Source: Hamiltosporidium tvaerminnensis
Lineage: Eukaryota > Microsporidia > Dubosqiidae
Direction: 5' to 3'
NCBI GenBank assembly: GCA_022605425.2
Contig: CM061249.1
Coordinates: 930,001 to 994,000 of the forward strand
DNA length: 64,000 bases
Part shown: positions 1-8,584 of the stretch, piece by piece
Layout: every line of letters begins with the position of its first letter
Position numbering within the stretch: the stretch's first letter is position 1
Position numbers and translations under genes: made by a program
The notes under the pieces: model-generated
The model's input: the letters and a program-made list of their open reading frames with translations, nothing else
Database searches by the model: none
Told to the model about the DNA's origin: nothing

Positions 1-13
1 ATGAAGTGTTTGA

Positions 14-746
14 TGCTTACACCTACTTCTTCTAAATAGATATAAGTTTAAGTCTTCAAAACGAATAAAGAGCCACTCAGTTCAAGAAATTCTTGATAAA
101 GAATATGCAGAGATAAGAGTGGACACTAGAATAAAAACTGATGTTAAAATTGGGAATAACAGACCCGACATATTTATTTTAGATAAGAAGAAGAATAAAA
201 TAACACTCACTGAAGTAGGAATTACTTCCCAAGATTCACTTCAAATAGTTGAAACTGAAAAACTTAGAAAGTATGACCTGCTAGCCAATGAGTTGGGCCT
301 TATTTATAAGTGTAGTGTTGAGATAATCCCTTATGTTATGACCTGGGACGGTATTGTGACAAAATACCATAAATCTCATCTTAAAAGACTAGAAATACCC
401 ATGAATGTAGAGGCATACATTCAGTCTATATTATTTAAGAAGACAGTCAAAACAATTTCCTTTGATCGACGAAGAGAGCTTGAGTCAAGACTAAATGCCG
501 AAGAGAGCTGGGAGAGAGCGTCAGTGGATGTTATTATGAGAGCAGAGATGCATGAGGAACCAACACTTTTTTTAAAAGAAGAAAAGAGAGAGGAAGATGG
601 TGCAAAAAAATTTCTAAGCGAAAAATAAAGCACCCCTTATTTCACAAGAAGGAACCACTTTAGAGGAACCGACCAATCACATAAATGAAGAGTCGGATTT
701 GAAAGAAGCGACAGTGGTGGTAAAAGAGGTAGAAGAAAACATATAA
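14..746 (+). pseudogene. 3' fragment of an RLE-type LINE (nuclease-like C-terminal domain), frameshifted
   Basis: The frame is open from 14 (after a stop at 11-13) to 628; there is no natural start because the 5' part of the element lies outside the window. The translation carries RPDIFILD, then TLTEVG, then EKLRKYDLLANELG and IIPYVMTWDGIVTKYH. This is the PD-(D/E)xK-like tail block that follows the reverse transcriptase in R4/Dong-type non-LTR retrotransposons (family knowledge). After the TAA at 626-628, another frame, open from 618, continues plausibly (APLISQEGTTLEEP...) to a stop at 744-746. One indel in the A-rich stretch 618-628 therefore probably split the reading frame. The homologous decayed copy at 11130-12300 (minus) matches it at both DNA and protein level, including REEDGAKK near the end. 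It is very likely a dead retrotransposon remnant, not a host gene. Confidence 0.75.
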
Positions 747-874
747 AAATGTCAAAAATATTTTAACCCATAATTTTATTAAATAAAATAAATATTGAAA
801 AACTTTATTTAAAAGTATCCCATCTTTTTAAAATAGTGGCAAGTGTTATATTTGTTTTCATGGCATTAACGCAG

Positions 875-1520
875 TTCGAGGTTTAACATAAATAACTATT
901 CTTTAATATCTCATCGGTACCCCTTGCGATACCTACGTCCCAAAGCCTTTCATCTACCGGGTGTGTAGAACCTAATTACTAGGCGAGGCAGTTGCCCAGA
1001 GTGGTTAATATCAGTTGCATGGAGTGTGATCGAAGGCCAAAGCCCCCCTTGGCTCCCCCGAGACTATGCAGAATTCCCACTTACTCTACACTTTCTGAAC
1101 CCAATAAACTTCTAGCTACGATAAATTTCAGAGACTTACATGGGGTCCACCTAGACAGTGCAATGTCATACCAATATATATAAAATTTCATCTAGCTCGC
1201 CCGGCTTTTAATGGTTTTTATTTTTATATCTCCCAGGCGCTAAGTCTTCTAACCCGAGTGAGCAAGGATAGGTTTCCATGTTTTTACATAGAAATTACCT
1301 ACATGTTCAGCTGCAGTCTGCAATCTGGGTACATAAAAAACTACAAATAAATTCGTAGAAAAAGTTTTTCCATTTCTTAAACCTCTCCTCTTCATAACAA
1401 CAACCATAGAACAACCGAAGGTGTAGCTTGGTTGTATTCCCACTAAAAATCCAAACAATGATCTTCACACCAGATTCACACACTCATTGCCAAGCAGAAA
1501 GTTTTTTATGTGGTTATCCT
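875..1520 (-). repeat. Dispersed repeat family A, copy 1
   Basis: Read on the minus strand, this stretch aligns over most of its length with 16712-17380 (plus). Shared landmarks include GGATAACCACAT at the start, the run ACTACAAATAAATT, CCAGGCGCTAAG and the GCGAGGCAG block. It is richer in G and C than its surroundings. The short open frames inside look like leftovers of a once-coding element. I cannot assign it to a known class. Confidence 0.6.
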
Positions 1521-1532
1521 ACCTCCACTAAT

Positions 1533-1678
1533 TTTACTTTAAATATTAAGAATATAAATTATAAGATCTTAGGTCATAAGTAATATAAATCATTATTTCG
1601 ACGAATTTACTTTAAATATTAAGAATATAATTATAATATATTAGTTAATAAGTAATATAAATCATTATTAAGACTTAT
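1533..1678. repeat. 73-bp tandem duplication
   Basis: Two copies with a period of 73 bp (1533-1605 and 1606-1678). Both begin TTTACTTTAAATATTAAG and end around AATCATTATT. They differ by several substitutions and small indels. Confidence 0.7.
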
Positions 1679-1696
1679 TTTTATATATAATTCATT

Positions 1697-2084
1697 AATA
1701 CTAGAGATATAGAAGAATAAAGATATAAGAGAATATAAGAATATTAAGAAGAATATAAGAATAATAATACTAGAGATATGGAAGAACAGAAATAGTAAAA
1801 TATTAGAATAAAGATATAAGAGAATATAAGAATATTAAGAAGAATATAAGAATAATAATACTAGAGATATGGAAGAACAGAAATAGTAAAATACTAGAAT
1901 AATGATATAAGAGGATATAAGAATATTAAGAAGAATATAAGAATAATAATACTTGAGATATGGAAGAACAGAAATAGTAAAATACTAGAATAATGATATA
2001 AGAGGATATAAGAATATTAAGAAGAATATAAGAATAATAATACTTGAGATATGGAAGAACAGAAATAGTAAAATACTAGAAGAA
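1697..2084. repeat. 91-bp minisatellite, four copies plus a partial
   Basis: Unit starts at 1721, 1812, 1903 and 1994 give an exact 91-bp spacing. Each unit carries AGGATATAAGAATATT or a close variant, then CTAGAGATATGG (or CTTGAGATATGG) and AACAGAAATAGTAAAAT. Copies 3 and 4 share private changes, so the array grew recently by unit duplication. A partial unit lies at 1697-1720. No open reading frame. Confidence 0.85.
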
Positions 2085-2164
2085 TAGAAAGAATATTTAA
2101 ATTAAAATTTTTATTTCAAATAAAACATCTCCTAAACAAAAATACTAAAAATAATATTCTTAGT

Positions 2165-2520
2165 GTTAATTATAAGTATAATATACGAGGGTGTTAATAA
2201 CACTACACTTATAATATCCTTATAAATAACACCCTCTTATAATATCGTTATCATTAACACCCTCTTAATTACTACTACTATCATTAACACCTCCTTATAT
2301 TATTCTTATCATTAACACTACTCTTCTATTATCCTTATCATTAACACCCTATTATATTATCCTTATCATTAACACCCTCTTATATTATCCTTATAATTAA
2401 CACCCTTTTCTTCTATCCTATAATTAAAACCCTATTATATTATCCTTATAAATAACACCCTCTTATATCATCCTATAATTAACATCCTCTTAATTACTAG
2501 TACTATAATTAACACCACTC
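2165..2520. repeat. Degenerate ~28-bp satellite with AACACCCTCTTA core
   Basis: About a dozen imperfect units of 26-30 bp, each with a form of TTATCATTAACACCCTCTTAT followed by ATTATCC. The strand is strikingly biased: runs of C lie on the plus strand only. It sits just downstream of the helicase stop codon and fills the gap to the minisatellite. Similar words appear in the helicase gene itself (plus strand around 3490-3620, opposite orientation) and once in each inverted-repeat arm (near 14524 and 34664). Confidence 0.7.
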
Positions 2521-2526
2521 CATACC

Positions 2527-2656
2527 CTAACACCCTAATACCCCCTTATGCAAATATAGGCATAAACCTGTTACCAAACATAACATACACACTAACACCC
2601 TAATACCCCCTTATGCAAATATAGGCATAAACCTGTTACCAAACATAACATACACA
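2527..2656. repeat. Perfect 65-bp tandem duplication spanning the helicase stop codon
   Basis: 2527-2591 and 2592-2656 are identical. The unit contains the last codons of the helicase gene (minus strand, ending MPIFA-stop), so a spare copy of the gene's end lies directly after it. Perfect identity implies a recent event. Confidence 0.9.
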
Positions 2657-5600
2657 TTATAAACCCTTTTTCTTACACTCTCACTAACACCATACACTTC
2701 CATAACCTTTAACAAAGAATCTAAAAAATTATAAAAAATATTTAAACTACAAAATAATTCTTTAACCTTAACACAATTAACACTCTCTAAGTCATTAATT
2801 CTTCCATGTAAAAAGAAATCTAAAATATAAGAATTCTTATAACTTTCTAAGTAATTAACATAGAAAAAAGAGGAATATTTCTTTAAGGATAGAGTTTTAG
2901 AATAATTGTTGTTAGTGTTAAGGTTGTTAGTATATGTAGTATAGTTGTTAGTATAGTTGTTAGTATAGTTGTTAGTATAGTTGTTAGTATAGTTGTTAGT
3001 ATAGTTGTTAGTATAGTTGTTGTTAGTATAAGTAGTATAAGTAGTATTAGTATTACTACTAGTATTACCTATATTACTAGTATTACTTATATTACTATCA
3101 CTACTACCACCCACATCACTATCACTCCCACTACCACCCACACCACTATCACTCCCACCACTATCACCCCCACACCCACTACCATGCCTCTCTAGAAATA
3201 ACACCTCTTTAGAATATAAAAATCTACTTTCTTTTAAATACTTCTTATTTATATTTTTACACATTTTAAATATTTTATTATTTAAGTTGGGAAGTGTAAA
3301 GGATGTTTTAAAAGGTAAAGGTTTTACTTGTATGAAATTACAAAGTAAGGAAATAAAGGGTATTGGTTCTAAGTCAATTAAAGGGTTAAATGCATTACTG
3401 TTAATTATATAAATAATAAGAAATATAGAAGTATCACAAGAGATATTAGAGATAACAAGGTCAGAGAGGGAAGTGAGGTATATATTGTTGTGGGTAGTAT
3501 TGTTAAGGGGGTGTTGTTTATTAGTAGTATTACTAAGAGGGTGTTGTTTAGAGGTATTACTAAGAGGGTGTTTATTAGAGGTAGTGTTAAGAGGGTGTTT
3601 ATTAGTAGTATTAGTACTTTTGTTAACACCTTGTTGTTCATAAGGTCTATTATTAACACCCTTATAATTACTACTACCCTTATTAACACCCTCTAAAATA
3701 CCCTTATCAATATCACCCTCTAAAATACCTTTATCTTTACTATTATCTAATACCCCTTTTATTACTTCATTTATCATATTATCTAACCCTTTACCTTCTA
3801 TAAACTTATACTTCAATAAATTATAATACATTCTCCTTATTAACACCTCTCTAACAGACATATTATTGTTATTATTAGTTATAGTGTTATTAGTGTTATC
3901 TAGTATATTCTTATTCTCTAACCCATTCTCTTTACCCCCTAACCCATTCTCTTTACCCTCTAACCCATTCTCTTTACCCTTATCCAATCCACTCTCCAAT
4001 CCACTCTCCAATCCACTCTCCAATCCACTCTCTAATAAATTACTATCACCCCCTACCACACCCACCATATCAAACAATGGATACTTAAATAGTGAAATAA
4101 GATACTCCTTATTAAAACATAATAAAGAACTATTAATAAAAGAATAAGACCCTTTAAGATCAGGTACCTTACTAACCATTAAATTTTGTATTTTTCTTTT
4201 ACTAACCCCTAAAAATATAACATGTCCCAACGTATCAAACCCTCTACGCCCTGCTCTTCCAGCCATTTGTCTATAATTTAAAGAATCTAAATATAAACTA
4301 TCACCAGCAAATATAACACTACGACATGGCATATTAATACCTAAAGATAAAGTATCAGTAGAAAATACAACATTTAAATGTTTAGTTCTAAAAAGTATTT
4401 CTACTAATTCTCTATACTTCTTATTCATACCATTATGATGTATACCTATACCTCTACTAAGTATTTCTAAATACGTTTTATCTATACTTTTACCTCTTAC
4501 TACTTCTTTTATCTGTTCTTCTAATTCATAATCACTTAATTTATTTATAGGATTTAAAAAACAATATTTTATATTTCTTTTTTCTTCTAATATTTCTATA
4601 TTCTCTTCTTCTTTTATACTTTCTTCTTTCCAATCTTCTTCTTTTTTCTTTTCATCTCTGTTTCTTTTCATTTCTTTTAATAATTTTTCTCTTTTTTTTA
4701 TTTCTATTTTATTTATATTTTCTGATAATTCCATTTTTTCTAAAGAATTTAAAACTTTTAAAGCTAATTTGTTACAAATAGATCTATCAGTGTTAAATAC
4801 AATACAAGGTAAAAGGTTTTGTTCTTTAAGAGTATTGAGTAAGGGGAGTATATTATCAAGGAGGTAGTCAGTAGTAAGGGTGGTGGTAGTGTGGGTGGTG
4901 GTAGTGTGGGTGGTGTGGGTGTTGTTGTGTGTGTTGTTAGTGTAGGTGTTGTTGTTATTAGTATTATTGTTAGTAGTACTGTTATTAGTATTGTTAGTAC
5001 TATCTTTATCCTTATTACTAATATCCTTATTACTATCATTACTTATATCCTCTTCCTTACTAATATCCTCTTCCTTACTTATACCCTCTTCCTTACTTAT
5101 ATCCTCTTCCTTACTTATATCCTCTTCCTTACTATTATCCCCATTACCACCATCCTCATTACCACCCTCATTACCACCCCCCTCCCCCTCACCCTCATTA
5201 CCACCACCACCAATACCAAATCCCCTTTCTATATCCCCTATGATATAAGAATACATTTCATTTACCTGTTGATATTCTAAAATATTATTTCGAATCCAAT
5301 AAAATATTTTTTCCAATAAAAAACTTTCAAATTCTTTAACATCTTTTTTACTTAAAATATTACTTTTAAAGAATTTAGAAGGTTTTAATTCTTTAATTAA
5401 ATATTTCTGTTCTTTTTTAAGAACAGCATATACAGAATAATAAATATTAAGTAAATCTTCTGGTAAAAAATTTAAATCTGTATTTATTTTACCATGTAAT
5501 TTTATATATGAAACTGAATATGCAAATAAAGGGTTTATAGGTATTAAAGAATTATTAAAAATGTACATTTTTAAATCACAATATCTTTCTTTATGAATTA

Positions 5601-7311
5601 CTAAATTACATTTTCTATTTTTTAAATTTTCTATATTTTTTATCCAATTATAAAAATTATTTAAATTACCTATTGTAGCACTTAAAACTAGAAGAGGACA
5701 TGGAGATAAATGTATTATTCTTTCTATGTGTATTCCCATTTCTTCTGAACTTATTTTATGTATTTCATCTATAATTATATATTTTAAATTTTTTATATAA
5801 TTTTGAGGTGGAGATTTTAATAGGGATTCTAACATAGAAGGTACTGTGATAAGTACTTGGCAATTGTAAGGGTCTATTTGGTAATCTTTCATAAGGATAC
5901 CTTGTAAAACCATATTTTTTTTTGAGTAAACTTTTGTAACGAATCTAGCGTATACGTCTGCAGCTACTTGGTTTACTAAGGCTTTAGTAGGAAGACAGAA
6001 TATTACAATTCCTTCGTCTGATTCTCTAAGTACTTTTTCTATAGCGTAAAAACATATAAATGTTTTTCCTGAAGAGGTAGGAGCAGATACTACAGCACTT
6101 CTGTTTTCATCTACTAGATTAAGAAGGTCTACTTGCCATTTGTCTGGTTCAAAAAGTACTCTTTTGTCTTTTACAGAATCTAAAGTTCTTTTGAGTTTGT
6201 CTCCTGCAAATTTTAATTGGAAATAAATATCTAAATCGTTGGGTTTTTTAGATATTTTTTGAGAAGTGAAGGTAAGATTAAGTGACAAATTATATTTATG
6301 AAGAAGTTCTATAGTTGAAGATTCAAATGAAGAATCTATTAAATTATATTTATGAAGAAGTTCTAAAGCAGTAGATTCAAATCCACAATCAATTAGTTTT
6401 TGAAATACGAATTCCATTTCTAAATTAGAAATATTTTTAAATTTTTCAGGATCAGAAATAAATCTGTCAATAAAATTTAAACAGTTTAAATAACAAGGAA
6501 TTAAAACCTTTTCGTTTATTTCTTCTTTTCTTTTTTCTAAAGACCAAAGATCAAAGTAAAATTCTATTTTAAGTAAAATTATTTTTTTTACTACTGAATC
6601 ACTAAAACCACCTTCCATAAAATTTTCTAAATAAATTTTTTTACTTTCAGTGTCTAAATTAAGGTATTTAGCATGGAAGGATTTTAAAAAAATTAATTCT
6701 TTTTTTCTTTTTTCTGTTTCTAATTTTTTTTCATTTTCTTTTATAAATTGAATTTGTTTTTTTGATTTTTTTTCTGGTTTTTCGTTTTGTTTTGAAAGTC
6801 TTTTTATGGGGTTATAAAGTAATTTACCACCGAAAAGAGACATGGCTGCTTTTTTTAAGTGTTGACTGTAATACTGAGTGTTTTTTCTTGGTCTGTCATC
6901 TCTTTTGGTTATTGAAAGTTCTAATGAGTTTTTTACAGAAGGAACAGCTGGTATAATCAGAGTATCAACATAGAGATCATCTATGGTATTAGTAGGGATG
7001 GTATTAGTAGTGTTAGTGTTAGTAGTGATAGTGTTAGTAGTAGTTTTAGTAGGGATGGTGTTAGTAGAAGTATTGTTAGTAGTAGTAGTGTTATTAGAAG
7101 TATAACCACCAGTATTACCAATGTTATAACCATCAATATAACCACCAATATAACCATCAGCATCAGTATTACCATCAGTGTTATTAAAACTTGTATAGCT
7201 CTTATTTATATTTTCTTTATCATACTCTTCTTCTGGAATAGAATCATTTACAAGTATTCTACCGTCAAATATAAAATCTTCTTTTTCTTTTATTTCTTTT
7301 CTAACTGCCAT
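2611..7311 (-). CDS. DDX60-like Ski2-family DExH-box RNA helicase (main part)
   Basis: An open frame of 1566 codons. The core reads as superfamily 2: Walker A APTSSGKT at residues ~409-416, DEIH box at 515-518, SAT at 544-546, GIHHNG near 957, STDTLSLGINMP, and QMAGRAGRRG at 1015-1024. The stretch around Walker A (DKWQVDLL...ENRSAVVSAPTSSGKTF) and PTKALVNQVAADVYARF resemble DDX60 proteins more than Ski2, Mtr4 or Brr2. These enzymes unwind RNA using ATP and act in RNA surveillance or antiviral responses in animals; the role here is unknown. Simple-sequence blocks (Asn/Thr, Gly/Glu, SKEED, SGLE, KHPL, NYTN) interrupt the conserved parts near residues 37-107, 699-815, 1094-1135, 1230-1277 and 1390-1461. 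The first ATG at 7311 has no CCC motif, and the frame stays open and protein-like upstream to 7464, so 7311 is probably not the real start: see the frame break and the N-terminal part. Confidence 0.9.
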   Translation of the reverse strand: MAVRKEIKEKEDFIFDGRILVNDSIPEEEYDKENINKSYTSFNNTDGNTDADGYIGGYIDGYNIGNTGGYTSNNTTTTNNTSTNTIPTKTTTNTITTNTNTTNTIPTNTIDDLYVDTLIIPAVPSVKNSLELSITKRDDRPRKNTQYYSQHLKKAAMSLFGGKLLYNPIKRLSKQNEKPEKKSKKQIQFIKENEKKLETEKRKKELIFLKSFHAKYLNLDTESKKIYLENFMEGGFSDSVVKKIILLKIEFYFDLWSLEKRKEEINEKVLIPCYLNCLNFIDRFISDPEKFKNISNLEMEFVFQKLIDCGFESTALELLHKYNLIDSSFESSTIELLHKYNLSLNLTFTSQKISKKPNDLDIYFQLKFAGDKLKRTLDSVKDKRVLFEPDKWQVDLLNLVDENRSAVVSAPTSSGKTFICFYAIEKVLRESDEGIVIFCLPTKALVNQVAADVYARFVTKVYSKKNMVLQGILMKDYQIDPYNCQVLITVPSMLESLLKSPPQNYIKNLKYIIIDEIHKISSEEMGIHIERIIHLSPCPLLVLSATIGNLNNFYNWIKNIENLKNRKCNLVIHKERYCDLKMYIFNNSLIPINPLFAYSVSYIKLHGKINTDLNFLPEDLLNIYYSVYAVLKKEQKYLIKELKPSKFFKSNILSKKDVKEFESFLLEKIFYWIRNNILEYQQVNEMYSYIIGDIERGFGIGGGGNEGEGEGGGNEGGNEDGGNGDNSKEEDISKEEDISKEEGISKEEDISKEEDISNDSNKDISNKDKDSTNNTNNSTTNNNTNNNNTYTNNTHNNTHTTHTTTTHTTTTLTTDYLLDNILPLLNTLKEQNLLPCIVFNTDRSICNKLALKVLNSLEKMELSENINKIEIKKREKLLKEMKRNRDEKKKEEDWKEESIKEEENIEILEEKRNIKYCFLNPINKLSDYELEEQIKEVVRGKSIDKTYLEILSRGIGIHHNGMNKKYRELVEILFRTKHLNVVFSTDTLSLGINMPCRSVIFAGDSLYLDSLNYRQMAGRAGRRGFDTLGHVIFLGVSKRKIQNLMVSKVPDLKGSYSFINSSLLCFNKEYLISLFKYPLFDMVGVVGGDSNLLESGLESGLESGLESGLDKGKENGLEGKENGLGGKENGLENKNILDNTNNTITNNNNNMSVREVLIRRMYYNLLKYKFIEGKGLDNMINEVIKGVLDNSKDKGILEGDIDKGILEGVNKGSSNYKGVNNRPYEQQGVNKSTNTTNKHPLNTTSNKHPLSNTSKQHPLSNTTNKQHPLNNTTHNNIYLTSLSDLVISNISCDTSIFLIIYIINSNAFNPLIDLEPIPFISLLCNFIQVKPLPFKTSFTLPNLNNKIFKMCKNINKKYLKESRFLYSKEVLFLERHGSGCGGDSGGSDSGVGGSGSDSDVGGSSDSNISNTSNIGNTSSNTNTTYTTYTNNNYTNNYTNNYTNNYTNNYTNNYTNNYTTYTNNLNTNNNYSKTLSLKKYSSFFYVNYLESYKNSYILDFFLHGRINDLESVNCVKVKELFCSLNIFYNFLDSLLKVMEVYGVSESVRKRVYNVYVMFGNRFMPIFA
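2935..3030 (-). repeat. 12-bp in-frame repeat encoding NYTN units
   Basis: The plus-strand word GTTAGTATAGTT is repeated about seven times without interruption, inside the helicase reading frame. It adds four residues per unit near residue 1440, close to the C-terminus, and keeps the frame. Confidence 0.85.
3983..4032 (-). repeat. 12-bp in-frame repeat encoding SGLE units
   Basis: Four tandem copies of CAATCCACTCTC, encoding SGLE in the helicase at about residues 1094-1108. Adjacent copies of an 18-bp word (CTAACCCATTCTCTTTAC, 3920-3980) encode the related ENGLEGK motif. Confidence 0.8.
5030..5140 (-). repeat. 18-bp in-frame repeat encoding SKEEDI units
   Basis: Five to six copies of CCTCTTCCTTACTTATAT, giving SKEEDI or SKEEGI in the helicase at about residues 724-757, between the two RecA domains. 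It is flanked by Gly/Glu/Asn-rich and Thr/His-rich tracts encoded by other simple repeats. Confidence 0.8.
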
Positions 7312-7442
7312 ACAAAGACTTTCAGAAATTTGTTTTTGTGTGGATTTAAAATAAGAAAAATTACTAAGATTTTCTTCACAAATAAATTTAATTTTTTCTA
7401 AATTAAAATTTTTATTTTGTTTGAATATTTCCTCTTCAATTT

Positions 7443-7467
7443 CTAAAAAAGAAATTTTATTTTTTTA
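7443..7467 (-). other. -1 frame break within the helicase gene
   Basis: The switch must occur between the -1-frame TAA at 7467-7465 and the 0-frame TAG at 7445-7443. This interval has an A7 run (plus-strand T7, 7460-7466) and a T6 run ending at the stop (plus-strand A6, 7445-7450). Slippage is possible by mutation, by sequencing error or on the ribosome; at the stop, TTT TAG could re-pair as TTT TTA. I see no classic X-XXY-YYZ heptamer that pairs perfectly in both frames. Confidence 0.7.
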
Positions 7468-8015
7468 TTTTCTTTTTTAAAAAATTTTAAAATAAAATTT
7501 GTTTTAAACGGTCTGTAAACAAAAAGACTTACGGATGATACTTTAAATTCCATATTTATCATAAGACCTGTATATATATCAATATTAAGACAATGTTTAA
7601 GATAATTTAAAGAAGAAATGTCTGTGTCTGTTAGTGTTAAGGCTACTCTTTGTTCAGAAAGAAAATCTGTAAAATCTTTGAAAAATATTTCATGCATTTT
7701 TAGTTTTTTATTTTTTTTTATAATTTTTTTTGTAAATTCTTTTATGCATTCAATGTAAATATCTTCTGTTTCGTCTAAAAAGAAAATAACTGTAATGTCA
7801 GTAAAATTTGCTTGAAAAAGATTTTCAAATAAAATTTTTAAGGCGTGTTTGTATGTTAGAAGAGGAAGGTGGGTGTATGTAAGGGAGTATTGGTTTTTGA
7901 TGTGGTGTATAAGTGATTCACCTTTTATCAGTAGTGTTCCCATTCCTGGAAAGTGTGAACTGACTTCTGTAAACGTTGGAATATTTTTTTGGAAGAAATT
8001 ATTTTCATCTGTCAT
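7443..8015 (-). CDS. N-terminal (PIN-like) part of the DDX60-like helicase, separated by a frame break
   Basis: A 190-codon frame starting at the ATG 8013-8015. I prefer this start over the ATG at 8048 because CACCC lies just upstream (CCC at 8022-8024), as at the other genes here. The protein has GTLLIKGESLIHHI and later ITVIFFLDE. DDX60-family proteins begin with a PIN-like region containing a comparable G-[DE]-S-L block and a hydrophobic strand ending in acidic residues (recalled family pattern). It ends KKENKKIKFLF at a TAG (7443-7445). In the -1 frame the next codons read KISFLEIEEEIFKQNKNF and run without a stop into the 1566-codon helicase frame. The combined length of about 1800 residues fits DDX60 proteins, so I read this as one gene rather than two. 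Confidence 0.7.
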   Translation of the reverse strand: MTDENNFFQKNIPTFTEVSSHFPGMGTLLIKGESLIHHIKNQYSLTYTHLPLLTYKHALKILFENLFQANFTDITVIFFLDETEDIYIECIKEFTKKIIKKNKKLKMHEIFFKDFTDFLSEQRVALTLTDTDISSLNYLKHCLNIDIYTGLMINMEFKVSSVSLFVYRPFKTNFILKFFKKENKKIKFLF

Positions 8016-8021
8016 TTTTAT

Positions 8022-8024
8022 GGG
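8022..8024 (-). promoter_or_regulatory. CCC start-proximal motif, helicase N-terminal part
   Basis: On the minus strand CACCCATAAAA directly precedes the ATG at 8015. It decides the start in favour of 8015 over 8048. Confidence 0.5.
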
Positions 8025-8054
8025 TGAAAAATAGAAATTTTTATTCATTTTTTT

Positions 8055-8260
8055 GAAACAAAAATATTGAGATTTTTATTTTTAGGAAGGAAAAAAACTT
8101 AATTTTGAAAACGGATTTATTTTTAAAACAAATAAAAGGAAAATATTGAGATTTTTATTTTTAGGAAAACGGATGTAAAAAAATGATTGGAGACAAACAA
8201 ATACAAATAAAAGGAAAATATATATTTGAAGGAAAACGGATGTAAAAAATAATTTTTGAG
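8055..8260. repeat. Degenerate A/T-rich repeats with GGAAAACGGATGTAAAAAA
   Basis: Words such as AATATTGAGATTTTTATTTT, AATAAAAGGAAAATAT and GGAAAACGGATGTAAAAAA recur two or three times between the helicase start and the LRR gene end. The rest of the 8016-8584 gap is plain AT-rich DNA. Confidence 0.6.
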
Positions 8261-8584
8261 AAGGAATTTATTGAAAATACAAAGGTTTTAAAGAAATTTA
8301 AAATCTACAAAATTTAAAATCTACAAAGATTTATAAAAATAATTAAAACTTTATTTCTTATTTATTTCATTGTATTATAAATTACTAAAAGATTCCTGGT
8401 TAAAGGTGCTTTCTTTATCTTTAAAAACATATCCTTCTCTTTCTCGGATTATTTGCTTTATTCAAGCTTATTTGCCGTTCTTCTGTTATGTTTACGCGTT
8501 ATAATATAAAAAGTAAAACATTTTTTTTATTTAATAGATAAAAGAATATAAAAGAAAATATGGTATTTTAAGTATTCTAGTGTA

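Noticed and set aside
2165-2520. Regularly spaced C-rich repeats resembling a CRISPR array
   Set aside because: Units are degenerate, there are no unique spacers of constant length, and the window is eukaryotic.
3405-5280. Several ORFs of 68-129 codons overlapping the helicase
   Set aside because: They are antisense or alternative-frame readings of simple repeats inside a clearly coding region.
7311-8048. Two separate genes instead of a frame-broken helicase
   Set aside because: The second frame lacks a start signal and is open and protein-like up to the end of the first. The first frame alone matches only the N-terminal part of the family. I cannot exclude two genes completely.
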